From contig JAHXHN010000003.1 of the NCBI GenBank assembly GCA_025656675.1, forward strand, positions 682,001-746,000: 64,000 nucleotides of DNA, written 5' to 3'. Position 1 is the first letter of the stretch, and each line of letters opens with the position of its first letter. Below are positions 1 through 10,195 of the stretch, piece by piece. The notes beneath the pieces were generated by a model. The model ran no database searches. It saw only the letters and a list, made by a program, of their open reading frames with translations, and had not been told where the DNA came from. A program made the translations under genes and the position numbers. This stretch comes from Candidatus Thiodiazotropha sp. (ex Codakia rugifera) (GTDB lineage Bacteria; Pseudomonadota; Gammaproteobacteria; Chromatiales; Chromatiaceae).

Positions 1-1309
<1,309 letters not shown>

Positions 1310-1377
1310 TTATATCCAGCTGATGCCGGAATAGTATTGTCACAAGGTTAGTGATTTTTGCAGAATTCCTTACAGAA

Positions 1378-2568
1378 TCAAACAGAAATCAACTGCCACT
1401 GATCGGCCTTCAACACCAGCCGTTGATCACACCCCATCTCTTTGGCCTCTCCATGCTGTCCAGGCAGAGCACAGATTACCCTTCGTCCCTCAGCCCGCAA
1501 TCGTGCTATCGCTTGCTGTAGACGAGTATCGTCTGACCAGGGAGCAAAGATGGCGGTCGGCACTTCGCCCTGCACGACCGGCTGTGCTACTCGAATAAGG
1601 GTTTTCAAATCACTGCTGAAACCGGTAGCTGGCCTCGACCGACCAAAAACACGCCCAATCGCATCATATCGCCCCCCTCTGGCGATCTCCTTACCACTGC
1701 CAGGGACGAATGCCGCAAAAACAACACCGGTATGGAAGTGGTATCCCCGAAGTTCTGCAAGATCAAAATGGACAGGTATATCAGGGAGCCAGACGGCAAT
1801 CAGATCGGCCATCTTCTGTAGATAGTCCAGTGCCTGCATGACCGGTGGAGCGGCGTCCTTCAATAACTCCCTTGCCTGCAGTAAAGCATCGTTGCCGCTC
1901 AATTCACCCAGGCCAGCGAGCATATCGGCATGCAGCGGGGCAATTGAAAAGGAGGTCAGGAGTGATTCGATCTCAGGCATGGCCTTGCGCTGCAAAGCAT
2001 TGAAAAGCTCAGTTTCCTGCTGTTTATTGAGACCGGCCTGCGCTGCCAATCCCTTAAAGATACCCACATGTCCCAGATCGAGATAGACCTCCTGGACACC
2101 GGTTTTCTTCAAAGTCTCCATCATCAGACGCAGAATCTCGATATCACTCTCTACGCCACTGTGACCATACAACTCAGCACCAATTTGCAATGGGCTACGG
2201 GTACCGGCAAAACCATCAGAACGTGTATGTAACACGGTACCGAGGTAACAAAGGCGGGTAGGACTCTGGGAACGATTGTGGTGTGCATCGATACGCGCTG
2301 CCTGCGGTGTAATATCCGCACGCACGCCCATCATGCGACCTGTCAATTGGTCAGTCAGCTTGAAGGTATTCAGATCCAGGTCACTGCCTGTTCCCGTCAA
2401 CAGAGAGTCGAGGAATTCGACAAATGGCGGAATAACAAACTCATACCCCCAACTACTATAGAGGTCTAGCAATTCACGGCGTTTTCGTTCAATTTCACCC
2501 GCTTCAGGAGGGAGCACTTCATCGATGCCGTCAGGCAAAATCCAACGTTCATTTTCCATCTTAGTCAC
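1378..2568 (-). CDS. hisZ: ATP phosphoribosyltransferase regulatory subunit HisZ
   Basis: HisZ is a histidyl-tRNA synthetase paralogue without tRNA-charging activity; it forms a hetero-octamer with short-form HisG and confers activity and histidine feedback on the first step of histidine synthesis. The protein (396 aa) opens RWILPDGIDEVLPPEA and carries class II synthetase-like blocks (ARGGRYDAIG near residue 295, GFSSDLKTLI near 317) but no anticodon-binding domain, which is the HisZ pattern. The first possible codon is GTG at 2568; an in-frame ATG three codons later is equally plausible. It starts two bases beyond the DUF2065 stop, so the two are co-transcribed, and purA follows. Its presence implies that this organism uses the short HisG; hisG itself is not in the window. 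Confidence 0.95.
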   Translation of the reverse strand: MTKMENERWILPDGIDEVLPPEAGEIERKRRELLDLYSSWGYEFVIPPFVEFLDSLLTGTGSDLDLNTFKLTDQLTGRMMGVRADITPQAARIDAHHNRSQSPTRLCYLGTVLHTRSDGFAGTRSPLQIGAELYGHSGVESDIEILRLMMETLKKTGVQEVYLDLGHVGIFKGLAAQAGLNKQQETELFNALQRKAMPEIESLLTSFSIAPLHADMLAGLGELSGNDALLQARELLKDAAPPVMQALDYLQKMADLIAVWLPDIPVHFDLAELRGYHFHTGVVFAAFVPGSGKEIARGGRYDAIGRVFGRSRPATGFSSDLKTLIRVAQPVVQGEVPTAIFAPWSDDTRLQQAIARLRAEGRRVICALPGQHGEAKEMGCDQRLVLKADQWQLISV

Positions 2569-2570
2569 AA

Positions 2571-2756
2571 TTAATTCACAAGATAGAGCAGGATTACTCC
2601 GGTAACCATGCTGACCAGACCGCTGATTCTCATTGAGCGGTTGTCATGCTGAGCGATCATCAGTAAGACTTCCCGCATGCTATTGGGGCTGAGGAAGGGC
2701 CATATGCCTTCGATCACCAACAACAAGGCCAAAGCCACCAGCAAATCATGCCACAT
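2571..2756 (-). CDS. yjeT: YjeT/DUF2065 small membrane protein
   Basis: A 61-residue protein with two hydrophobic segments (residues 3-20 and 43-60) separated by a short polar, positively charged loop. The pattern WxDLLVALALLLVIEGIWPFLSP followed by an arginine-rich stretch and a second membrane helix is the DUF2065 (YjeT) family, whose molecular function is unknown. The start is set at the ATG of MWHDLL because this gives the usual family length; a longer frame reaches 2804 but would run through a terminator hairpin. The gene sits between hflC and hisZ-purA, as yjeT does between hflC and purA in E. coli. It overlaps hisZ closely enough for translational coupling. Confidence 0.85.
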   Translation of the reverse strand: MWHDLLVALALLLVIEGIWPFLSPNSMREVLLMIAQHDNRSMRISGLVSMVTGVILLYLVN

Positions 2757-2771
2757 CCGCGCATTCCCCAT

Positions 2772-2795
2772 AAAAAAACCGGGGATCATCCCGGT
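2772..2795 (-). terminator. Rho-independent terminator after hflC
   Basis: Read on the minus strand, a 6-bp GC-rich stem (ACCGGG/CCCGGT, loop ATGATC) is followed directly by a run of seven T. It lies downstream of hflC and just upstream of the DUF2065 start, so it probably separates the hflX-hflK-hflC transcript from DUF2065-hisZ-purA. A second stem-loop of 7 bp (GCGGTCC/GGACCGC, 2805-2822) precedes it on the same strand. Confidence 0.75.
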
Positions 2796-2920
2796 CCAGA
2801 GCATGCGGTCCGCCTGGACCGCCGGTCATTTTCCCAGAGCAAGCACCTCTTGTCTATCGGCACAGCCCATTAACTGCCCCTACTTGCCAAAATAACAATC
2901 AAAAATGATCGCGTTATCTC

Positions 2921-2975
2921 GCAGAGAGCGCAAAGCTTGTCATCTTTACGAAAGCAACAACCTTGCGTTCTCTGC
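2921..2975. repeat. Inverted repeat of the GCAGAGAGCGCAA type
   Basis: Arms at 2921-2933 (GCAGAGAGCGCAA) and 2963-2975 (TTGCGTTCTCTGC) pair at 12 of 13 positions around a 29-bp spacer. The motif has the look of the cgcaGAGa/gCGCAaAG intergenic repeats common in proteobacterial genomes. It lies in the 240-bp space between hflC and the terminator. Whether it is dispersed in this genome cannot be told from one window. Confidence 0.6.
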
Positions 2976-3036
2976 ATTTCTCAGAACAGGTCTGTCCGTT
3001 ACTGATGGTGACATCTTAACGGATATGTGATGACTG

Positions 3037-3903
3037 TTATTGACCCGTGCGATTTTTTAAGTAACGAAAGAAATCGGAATCGGGTTGTAACACCATCACG
3101 TCGGACCGGTTCTGAAAACTGTTCTTATAGGCATTCAGACTCCGGTAAAAGGAGTAGAACTCACTATCCTGCTTATAAGCGCCTGCATAGGTTTCTGCCG
3201 CCTTTCCATCACCCTCACCTCGCAGCTTTTCCGCTTCGCGGTAGGCATCAGCCACAATGACCACGCGTTCACGATCCGCATTGGCCCGAATCCTCTCTGC
3301 AGCCTCAGCACCCTTGGCTCGGAGGTCTCTGGCAACACGCTCACGTTCAGCACGCATTCGCTGGTAAACCGATTCACTCACCTCGGGTGGCAGGTCGATC
3401 TGCTTGACACGCACATCTAGAATTTCCACCCCCAGCTCCGCCGCTTTGGCATCGGAATCCTTGGTCAGTTTATCCATTATTTGAGTACGTTCACCTGAGA
3501 TAACCTCTTGCACCGTACGCTTACCAAATTCATCACGCAGACTGGTGTTAATGCGCTCTTGCAGCAGGCGGGCTGTCTTATCAAGTCCGCCACCGGTAGA
3601 ACGAAAATACTGGGCTACATCGGCTATTCGCCATTTAGCGAAGTAATCGACGATAACGTCCTTCTTCTCCGCTGTAAGAAAACGTTCTGGCCGGGCATCC
3701 ATCGTCTGGATTCGAGCATCAAACGTCTTAACGTTGTTTAATAGTGGCACCATCCAGTGGAGTCCGGGAGTATAGTCGGTAGCGACTATTTCACCCAGAC
3801 GCAGCTTCAAAGCCACTTCCCACTGATTGACGATAAATGCTGCCGAATAAAGAATCACCGCAGTGACAGCAACAATGGGGATCAGTAATTTGGATGTTTT
3901 CAT
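3037..3903 (-). CDS. hflC: HflC, SPFH/stomatin-family subunit of the FtsH modulator
   Basis: HflC forms, with HflK, a large periplasm-facing cage around the inner-membrane protease FtsH and tunes its proteolysis. The 288-aa product has an N-terminal membrane anchor (residues 6-25), then the SPFH/Band 7 domain starting at VNQWEVALKLRLGEIV and containing GLHWMVPLLNNVKTFDARIQT. A long Ala/Glu/Arg-rich coiled-coil stretch (RMRAERERVARDLRAKGAEAAERIRA, with adjacent segments) and the FYSFYRSLNAYK segment follow. It is somewhat shorter than E. coli HflC, mainly in the middle. Its ATG overlaps the hflK stop (TGATG), so the two subunits are translationally coupled. A terminator follows downstream. Confidence 0.95.
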   Translation of the reverse strand: MKTSKLLIPIVAVTAVILYSAAFIVNQWEVALKLRLGEIVATDYTPGLHWMVPLLNNVKTFDARIQTMDARPERFLTAEKKDVIVDYFAKWRIADVAQYFRSTGGGLDKTARLLQERINTSLRDEFGKRTVQEVISGERTQIMDKLTKDSDAKAAELGVEILDVRVKQIDLPPEVSESVYQRMRAERERVARDLRAKGAEAAERIRANADRERVVIVADAYREAEKLRGEGDGKAAETYAGAYKQDSEFYSFYRSLNAYKNSFQNRSDVMVLQPDSDFFRYLKNRTGQ

Positions 3904-5057
3904 CAGCGTACCCCCCTTGAGCGGTCAACATTACGTAACTTGCCGGTATTGGTCTGGTTGCGTGTACCATCATTTGATGAAAACGACTGCTGGCTGCTCT
4001 CTTTCCCCTGCTCTGCACTCTGTATCAACTTGTCGAGTGGTAGATACATGAGGCTGTTGCCTTCCTGCGTATCGAGCATCACTTTACTTGATTGGGCTAA
4101 CATGGACTCGATTGCATCCAGGTAGAGGCGTTCGCGTGTCACTTCTGGGGCCAATTGATACTCCTTGAGAACCGCCAGAAAACGGCTGGCGTCACCTTCG
4201 GCTTCGGCAATCACCCGGTCCCGATAGGCATTGGCATCTGCCGTACGACGGGCTGCCTCACCTCTTGCCTGCGGCACCACTTCGTTGGCGTAAGCTTCGG
4301 CCTGATTTTCCAGCTTCTCCTTATCCTCTCGTGCCTTGATAGCGTCATCGAAAGCACTTTTCACCTGTTCAGGCGGCTTGGCAGGTTGCATATTCACACT
4401 GGTGATAATAAGGCCCGCCTTATAGGTATCAATCAGGCCCTGTGCACCGCTCTTGATACGATCTGCAATGGCTCCACGACCCTGGGTAAGGATAAAATCC
4501 AGATCACTCTTACCGATGATTTCGCGGACTGCGGTCTCAGTGGCATCCCGCATCGTCTTATTCGGATCTCGATCCTGAAAGAGATAGTCGGCCGCATCCT
4601 GGATACGGGACTGGATGGTGAATTCCACATCCACGATATTCTCATCGCGTGTCAGCATCGTCGCCTTATGACGAAATGAGGTAATCTGGTCAACATTGAC
4701 TGGAATGACCTTTTCTATAGGGAACGGGATATGCCAATGTGGGCCAGGTTGAGTGGTCTCAGAATAGGCGCCAAAGCGTAAAATTACCCCACGCTCAGCA
4801 GGCTCGATAATGTAGATTCCACTGGCTATCCATACAATCAGTGCAATAGCGATTACCGCACCAATTGATTTTGAGCCAGGTCCTGAGCTGCCTCCAATCG
4901 GGCTATCACCTCGGGATGGCTTACCACCACCACCGAAGATGCCACCAAATTTATCCTGAAGTTTCTTAACCACTTCGTCCAGGTCAGGTGGCCCCTGATC
5001 GCCACCCTTGCCACTCCAGGGATCTTTACCGTTTCCACCCGGTTCATTCCAGGCCAT
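3903..5057 (-). CDS. hflK: HflK, SPFH-family partner of HflC
   Basis: Membrane subunit of the HflKC complex that regulates FtsH. The 384-residue protein starts MAWNEPGGNGKDPW, the conserved HflK opening; the start at 5057 is preferred over a four-codon-longer frame for that reason. A Gly-rich cytoplasmic N-terminus (to about residue 68) precedes the single transmembrane helix (IGAVIAIALIVWIASGIYII), then the SPFH domain (EPAERGVILRFGAYSETTQPGPHWHIPFPIEKV) and a coiled-coil region rich in Ala and Glu. The C-terminus ends in a Ser/Asn-rich tail. It sits between hflX and hflC with a 261-bp gap upstream, so it may have its own promoter. Confidence 0.96.
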   Translation of the reverse strand: MAWNEPGGNGKDPWSGKGGDQGPPDLDEVVKKLQDKFGGIFGGGGKPSRGDSPIGGSSGPGSKSIGAVIAIALIVWIASGIYIIEPAERGVILRFGAYSETTQPGPHWHIPFPIEKVIPVNVDQITSFRHKATMLTRDENIVDVEFTIQSRIQDAADYLFQDRDPNKTMRDATETAVREIIGKSDLDFILTQGRGAIADRIKSGAQGLIDTYKAGLIITSVNMQPAKPPEQVKSAFDDAIKAREDKEKLENQAEAYANEVVPQARGEAARRTADANAYRDRVIAEAEGDASRFLAVLKEYQLAPEVTRERLYLDAIESMLAQSSKVMLDTQEGNSLMYLPLDKLIQSAEQGKESSQQSFSSNDGTRNQTNTGKLRNVDRSRGVR

Positions 5058-5318
5058 TGAACACTCCAACTTAGTTACTGGTTTCGTCTGTTACATTTCA
5101 GACAACCGAAATTCGGATATGGGGCTGATTAATCATCTTTCAATCCCCCCATCTGATTCAAACAAGGCTTTTTGCCTTTCGTATCACCTTAACACAGGCG
5201 GCATTCTAACAGTCTGTAAGGCTCTAGTGTACCTCGTCATAGATTCTTTGGCATGCCACAAAAGAGGAAAAGTTTTTTTACCAGCTTATTGGAATTACCT
5301 TGGCGATTTCAGGTAGGC

Positions 5319-6602
5319 TTACTCGAGAATGCAACGCTGCAAGACAGGCTCTTCCTTCAATAGTTTCAGGAATTCTCGTTCAGACATATCAACATCCATT
5401 TCCCAACCTCCCTCTTCTGTGCTCGCTTCATTGAGTACCGAGCCCCGCTCAAACAGTAAGGCATGCAGTCGACCATCGCTCGGATTCAGACGCAAACGTT
5501 GCTGCACATGGTTTTGGCGGAAAAAATCAGCCAGTGCCTCCATCAATAATTCAGTCCCTTCACCAGTGATAGCAGAGAGCCATATTCTGATTACCTGACC
5601 ATTTTCATCCCGATCGACTCTAGGCTCAAAATCGTTAAGCAAATCTGTCTTATTGAAGACCTCTATTTGATGGACCCCCTCTGCACCAATTTGATTCAGT
5701 ACATCATTGACCTCTGCAATACACACAGCGCGCTGATGACTGGACGCATCGACGACATGTAGCAATAGAGATGCATCCGTGGTCTCCTTCAAAGTCGATT
5801 TGAATGCAGCCACAAGGTCATGGGGTAAATGACTGATGAAACCGACAGTATCGGCCAACACGACAGCACCCTCCCCTTTTAGCTCCAGTCTCCTCAAAGT
5901 TGGATCCAAAGTGGCGAAAAGCTGATTTGCGGCGTAGACACTGGAGCCCACAAGCTTATTGAAAAGGGTCGATTTACCTGCGTTGGTATAGCCAACCAGA
6001 GAAACGGTAGGGATATCAGCCCGCTCCCGTCCTCGTCGACCCTGTTCACGCTGAGAATCAACCCGTTTCAAACGCCGCTTAATCTGGTTGATACGCTGAT
6101 TCAACAGACGCCTATCACTTTCCAGCTGTGTCTCACCCGGTCCCCGCAGGCCGATACCACCCTTCTGCCTCTCCAGGTGCGTCCAACCTCTGACGAGTCG
6201 TGTCGAGAGATGCTGCAACTGGGCCAATTCGACCTGGAGCTTACCTTCAAAGGATCGAGCTCTTTGACTGAATATATCCAATATCAGCCCGGTCCGATCC
6301 ACGACCCGACAAGCAAACTCTTTTTCCAGATTTCGCTCCTGACTGGGAGACAGGGTATGGTTGAAGATCACCAAATCTGCACATTCTGCCGAGACGATCT
6401 GCTTGACCTCTTCCGCCTTACCTCGTCCGATGAAGAGTTTTGGATCGGGTTGCCGACGACTTCCCGGAACAAACTGTACAATCTCTGCACCCGCCGATAC
6501 CGCTAAATCGCGAAATTCATTAATCTCATCGGGGTCACTTGGCCCATTCAGGTCAATATGGACCAGAACGGCACGTTCACCCGCTTTGGGACGTTCAAAC
6601 AT
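5319..6602 (-). CDS. hflX: GTPase HflX (ribosome-associated)
   Basis: HflX is an Obg-related GTPase that binds 50S subunits and splits stalled ribosomes, for example under heat stress. The 427-aa sequence has the N-terminal HflX domain (FIGRGKAEEV near 57-66; LSPSQERNLE near 84-93), the conserved GGIGLRGPGETQLE linker at about 148-161, and a G domain with Walker A GYTNAGKST at 204-212, G3 DTVGF at 251-255 and G4 NKTD at 317-320. All catalytic motifs are intact and the length matches E. coli HflX. It follows hfq by 98 bp on the same strand, as in other Gammaproteobacteria. Confidence 0.97.
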   Translation of the reverse strand: MFERPKAGERAVLVHIDLNGPSDPDEINEFRDLAVSAGAEIVQFVPGSRRQPDPKLFIGRGKAEEVKQIVSAECADLVIFNHTLSPSQERNLEKEFACRVVDRTGLILDIFSQRARSFEGKLQVELAQLQHLSTRLVRGWTHLERQKGGIGLRGPGETQLESDRRLLNQRINQIKRRLKRVDSQREQGRRGRERADIPTVSLVGYTNAGKSTLFNKLVGSSVYAANQLFATLDPTLRRLELKGEGAVVLADTVGFISHLPHDLVAAFKSTLKETTDASLLLHVVDASSHQRAVCIAEVNDVLNQIGAEGVHQIEVFNKTDLLNDFEPRVDRDENGQVIRIWLSAITGEGTELLMEALADFFRQNHVQQRLRLNPSDGRLHALLFERGSVLNEASTEEGGWEMDVDMSEREFLKLLKEEPVLQRCILE

Positions 6603-6700
6603 GTTGAAATTGAGTCAAAGGATAGGGAGTAATCAGCATTCTCTACCGAACACACCCCCCAACCTGAGATGTGTCCGATACTGAAATAGTGTGTGATGGC

Positions 6701-6967
6701 CTAGAAATTACCGATTCCCGACTGTTCGGGTTCTTCAGTTTGGCCATTGGCATGCTGGATGCGAACATTCCGCGCGGGGACAACAGTTGAAATTGCATGC
6801 TTATAGACCATCTGACTGACACTGTTTTTCAAAAGCACGACAAACTGGTCGAAAGACTCGATTTGCCCCTGCAGTTTAATACCATTAACGAGAAAAATTG
6901 AGACTGGCACGCGTTCCTTCCTCAGTGCATTCAGAAAAGGGTCTTGTAGACTCTGCCCTTTAGACAT
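6701..6967 (-). CDS. hfq: RNA chaperone Hfq
   Basis: Hexameric Sm-like protein that pairs small RNAs with mRNAs. The 88-aa product carries the Sm1 motif ([27 protein letters not shown], residues 20-46) and the Sm2 motif [12 protein letters not shown] (55-66), including the YKH residues of the proximal uridine-binding site and the Q8 region ([10 protein letters not shown]) at the N-terminus. The C-terminal tail is short compared with the 102-residue E. coli protein. It is followed by hflX and preceded by miaA, the canonical order. A 184-bp gap upstream of the start probably holds a dedicated promoter; a clear purine-rich ribosome-binding site precedes the ATG. Confidence 0.98.
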   Translation of the reverse strand: MSKGQSLQDPFLNALRKERVPVSIFLVNGIKLQGQIESFDQFVVLLKNSVSQMVYKHAISTVVPARNVRIQHANGQTEEPEQSGIGNF

Positions 6968-7151
6968 GGAGGTTCTCCTTATTGTGTTTGTATTGTAAGC
7001 GGTGATATCAAGGGCAAAAAGCTGCCGACGGTAGTTAAACTACTCCAATGGCGAAAGTGTAGCACAATGTTTTTTTTTCCATGTATTCAAAATATCAATA
7101 GCTAATCACGGTAAAACCCTATCCATGCTACTAAAAACCTCCCATGTGCGG

Positions 7152-8108
7152 CTATTTCAGACAGGGAAACCGACTGGAAATCAGGTTTAGTGCTTGTTCC
7201 AGCACATCACCCTCTTCGTCCAGCCAACAACATGCCTTGTCACCTCGTAACCAGGTAAATTGGCGTTTGGCCAGCTGCCGGGTAGCAATAATACCCCTTT
7301 CGATCATCTCATCGCGAGACAGCTGCCCCAACAAATAGCTGAGCATCTGACGATATCCTACCGCTCGCATCGAGGGTAAGGACGGTGAAAGATTTCCCCT
7401 TTTGATCAATCCTTTAACCTCCTGCTCCAACCCCTGATCCAACATTTCAATAAATCGCTGCTCGATTCGGGCATGTAACAAGGCACGATCTTGTGGCGCT
7501 CGAACTAATTTTAACACTTGGTATGGAAAATTATGACCTGCATTCCCCTGTTGAAGTTCACTCATCGTTTTACCGGTGATTTCAATCACCTCTAAAGCGC
7601 GTATTGTCCGCTGAGGATCATTGGCATGGATACGATTTCCTGCGATAGGGTCGAGTTGCATGAGACGTTCGTGAAGTCGGTTTAGACCCAGGCGGGATTG
7701 CTCACCCTCCAATCTGGCTCTGATGACAGGATCGGCTTCAGGAAGATCTGATAATCCCTGTTCCAGTGCCTTGAAATAGAGCATGGTGCCCCCGACCAAC
7801 AGTGGTACTCTACCTGCTTTGGTGATTGTGGCCATTTCTGCCAGGGCATCATCACGAAAAGCAGCTGCTGAGTAGCTCTCAGCCGGGTCTCTGATATCAA
7901 TCAGCCGGTGCGGGGCAATCTGCAAGATGTCCTGATCAGGTTTAGCCGTGCCTATGTCCATTCCCCGGTATATCAGTGCTGAGTCGACACTGATGATCTC
8001 CAACGGCAGATGCTGAACCAGTTCCACTGCCAGTTCGGTCTTACCTGAAGCAGTCGGACCCATCAGGAATAGTGCTGGTGGCTGTTCATTTTCGAGGTGG
8101 TTCACCAT
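7152..8108 (-). CDS. miaA: tRNA dimethylallyltransferase
   Basis: Transfers the dimethylallyl group to N6 of A37 in tRNAs that read UNN codons. The 318-aa protein has the P-loop GPTASGKT (about residues 17-24), the dimethylallyl-binding segment [18 protein letters not shown], and the family blocks [20 protein letters not shown] and [11 protein letters not shown]. Towards the C-terminus [14 protein letters not shown] is the typical MiaA insertion. The ATG at 8108 is used; a GTG one codon upstream is possible. The start lies only a few bases from the mutL stop, so the two are co-translated, with hfq following 184 bp downstream. Confidence 0.97.
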   Translation of the reverse strand: MVNHLENEQPPALFLMGPTASGKTELAVELVQHLPLEIISVDSALIYRGMDIGTAKPDQDILQIAPHRLIDIRDPAESYSAAAFRDDALAEMATITKAGRVPLLVGGTMLYFKALEQGLSDLPEADPVIRARLEGEQSRLGLNRLHERLMQLDPIAGNRIHANDPQRTIRALEVIEITGKTMSELQQGNAGHNFPYQVLKLVRAPQDRALLHARIEQRFIEMLDQGLEQEVKGLIKRGNLSPSLPSMRAVGYRQMLSYLLGQLSRDEMIERGIIATRQLAKRQFTWLRGDKACCWLDEEGDVLEQALNLISSRFPCLK

Positions 8109-8112
8109 CACC

Positions 8113-9900
8113 TCAGCGTCCCCTCAAAAAAAGCCTATCGAGCTCAGCTATCGACAATTGCACCCAGGTGGGTCTGCCATGATTGCACTGGTCTGCGCGT
8201 TCAGTTCTCTCCATATCACGCAGCAAGGCATTCATCTCATCTAATTCCAGACGTCGATTTGCCCTTACTGAAGTGTGGCAGGCCATTGTGGCCAATACTT
8301 TGTCGATCTCATCCTGCAATCGTTTCGTCTGGCCATGCTCTGCAAGGTCAGAGAGTAGATCACGCAAGAGTTTCTCAGCGTCAGCACCCTGCAGGAGAGC
8401 TGGAATTGTCCTAATCGCCAGCGTGTCGTGTCCCAATCGACTGACCTCTATGCCAATCTGGCTCAAGAATGCCTCAAACGTTTCAACCAGATCGGCTTCA
8501 GACGCACTGACTGCAACCCTCACAGGGACCAGTAGAGGTTGGCTAATTATGCCACTCCCGTTATGGGTCTGTTTAAAACGCTCATAGGTAATGCGCTCAT
8601 GAGCGGCATGCATATCAACCAGCACCAGACCTGACTGGTTCTGAGCCAGAATATAGATACCGTGTAATTGCGCCAATGCGAAGCCTAGTGGTGGTACCTG
8701 CTCAGTCTGTGGCGTCTCCACTGATGAATCGACCGGTTGTTGCGCAACAAATCCAGCCCGATATGCAGCTGGGCGTTCAGCCAGCCGCCAGTCGATTCCT
8801 TGCTGTTTCGGCACTCGATAGCCATGCTGTTGATCAGACTGATCGGCAGTGTTTTCCTCACTGAACCCTGACGGTTCAACTGACACGCTTACCGCCTGTG
8901 GATGTGTCTCCGCCAACACATGGTGAAGCCCCCTGTAGATGAAATCATGAACTGATCGTGAATCTCGAAAACGTACTTCATGTTTGGTCGGATGAACATT
9001 GACGTCTACCTTGCACGGATCCATGCCAAGAAAGAGCACATAGGCAGGATGACGACCATGATAGAGCACATCCTGGTAACTCTGCCTGACAGCGTGCGTC
9101 ACCAGTTTATCCCTTACCATGCGTCGATTGACATAGAAGTACTGCATATCGGCTTGTGAACGGGAGAAACTGGGTCTTGCCACCCAGCCACTCAGCGACA
9201 GATCGCCCGCTTGCTCGTCGACAGTGAGTGCCTGATCAAGAAAAGCTGTACCCAGCAACTGGACAATCCGTCGCTCTCTCTCTATCTGGTCTTCACAGGG
9301 TGGTAGCGAGAATAGCGGACGGCCATTGTGTCGCAACGTAAATCCGACATCAAACCGTACCAATGCAAGGCGTTGAACAAGTGAGTTTATATGGTTGAAT
9401 TCTGTCTTTTCCGTTCGTAGAAATTTACGCCTGGCCGGTGTATTAAAGAAAAGATCACGAATCTCAACACTGGTACCTTGCGGATGAGCCGCAGGTTTAG
9501 CCTGAGATGAGGTGTCGGTACCATCACCTGTTACCTCCCAGGCCTCCTGTGCCTCCTGGTGTTGTGAGATCAATCTGAGTCTGGAGACCGAGCTGATACT
9601 CGGTAGCGCTTCACCACGAAACCCCATACTTTGCAGTGACTCAAGGTCTCTGAATTGACTGACCTTGCTGGTGGCATGGCGTGACAATGCCAAAGCCAAC
9701 TCATGCTTGGCGATTCCGACACCATCATCTCGCACTCTGATGAGTTTAATCCCACCCTGCTCTATTTCGATTTCGATGCGTCGGGCACCTGCATCGAGAC
9801 TATTCTCAACCAGCTCCTTAACCACCGAAGCCGGGCGCTCTACCACCTCGCCAGCTGCGATTTGATTAATCAATTGTGGTGATAAAATGCGTATAGACAT
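8113..9900 (-). CDS. mutL: DNA mismatch repair protein MutL
   Basis: GHKL ATPase that couples MutS mismatch recognition to downstream strand removal. The 595-aa start at 9900 gives [30 protein letters not shown]..., identical in phasing to E. coli MutL, with ATPase residues E29 and N33. Further motifs are DDGVGI (near 58-63), GFRGEAL (near 92-98) and the [19 protein letters not shown] block. After a variable linker (about residues 335-400) the C-terminal dimerisation domain begins near [16 protein letters not shown]. It lacks an obvious DQHAxxE(x)4E endonuclease motif (the sequence has [12 protein letters not shown]), as expected for a MutH-dependent type. A frame extension to 9945 exists but lacks conservation. 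Confidence 0.97.
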   Translation of the reverse strand: MSIRILSPQLINQIAAGEVVERPASVVKELVENSLDAGARRIEIEIEQGGIKLIRVRDDGVGIAKHELALALSRHATSKVSQFRDLESLQSMGFRGEALPSISSVSRLRLISQHQEAQEAWEVTGDGTDTSSQAKPAAHPQGTSVEIRDLFFNTPARRKFLRTEKTEFNHINSLVQRLALVRFDVGFTLRHNGRPLFSLPPCEDQIERERRIVQLLGTAFLDQALTVDEQAGDLSLSGWVARPSFSRSQADMQYFYVNRRMVRDKLVTHAVRQSYQDVLYHGRHPAYVLFLGMDPCKVDVNVHPTKHEVRFRDSRSVHDFIYRGLHHVLAETHPQAVSVSVEPSGFSEENTADQSDQQHGYRVPKQQGIDWRLAERPAAYRAGFVAQQPVDSSVETPQTEQVPPLGFALAQLHGIYILAQNQSGLVLVDMHAAHERITYERFKQTHNGSGIISQPLLVPVRVAVSASEADLVETFEAFLSQIGIEVSRLGHDTLAIRTIPALLQGADAEKLLRDLLSDLAEHGQTKRLQDEIDKVLATMACHTSVRANRRLELDEMNALLRDMERTERADQCNHGRPTWVQLSIAELDRLFLRGR

Positions 9901-10155
9901 ATTTACAAATGAGTGTCCGTTCAGAAGCCAATCATTATAACGCAAAGCTAAAAGATCGAATTATAGAAATCGCTGTATCCTTTATGCTTCCTGACGACCA
10001 TAGCGTTAGGTTTTTTAAGTATCTCGATAGGGCACTGAATGACTGAAGTCTTTATAAACGCGATGGTATGAGGATATGAATACTGGATCGATGGGGTGAA
10101 CAAAGATACGGGGATATTGAGCCACGCATTAAGGTACTGGACCAGGGCCAGGTGA

Positions 10156-10187
10156 CACCGCTCGGAAATCAACAAACAAGAGCGGTG
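10156..10187. repeat. Stem-loop after amiB
   Basis: Perfect 8-bp inverted repeat CACCGCTC/GAGCGGTG with a 16-base spacer, starting 9 bases beyond the amiB stop. There is no T run on the minus strand, so it is not a standard intrinsic terminator; it could protect the mRNA 3' end or attenuate read-through into mutL. Confidence 0.5.
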
Positions 10188-10195
10188 AGACGGGA

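Noticed and set aside
4155-4679. 174-codon plus-strand frame
   Set aside because: Antisense to hflK, whose family motifs are clear.
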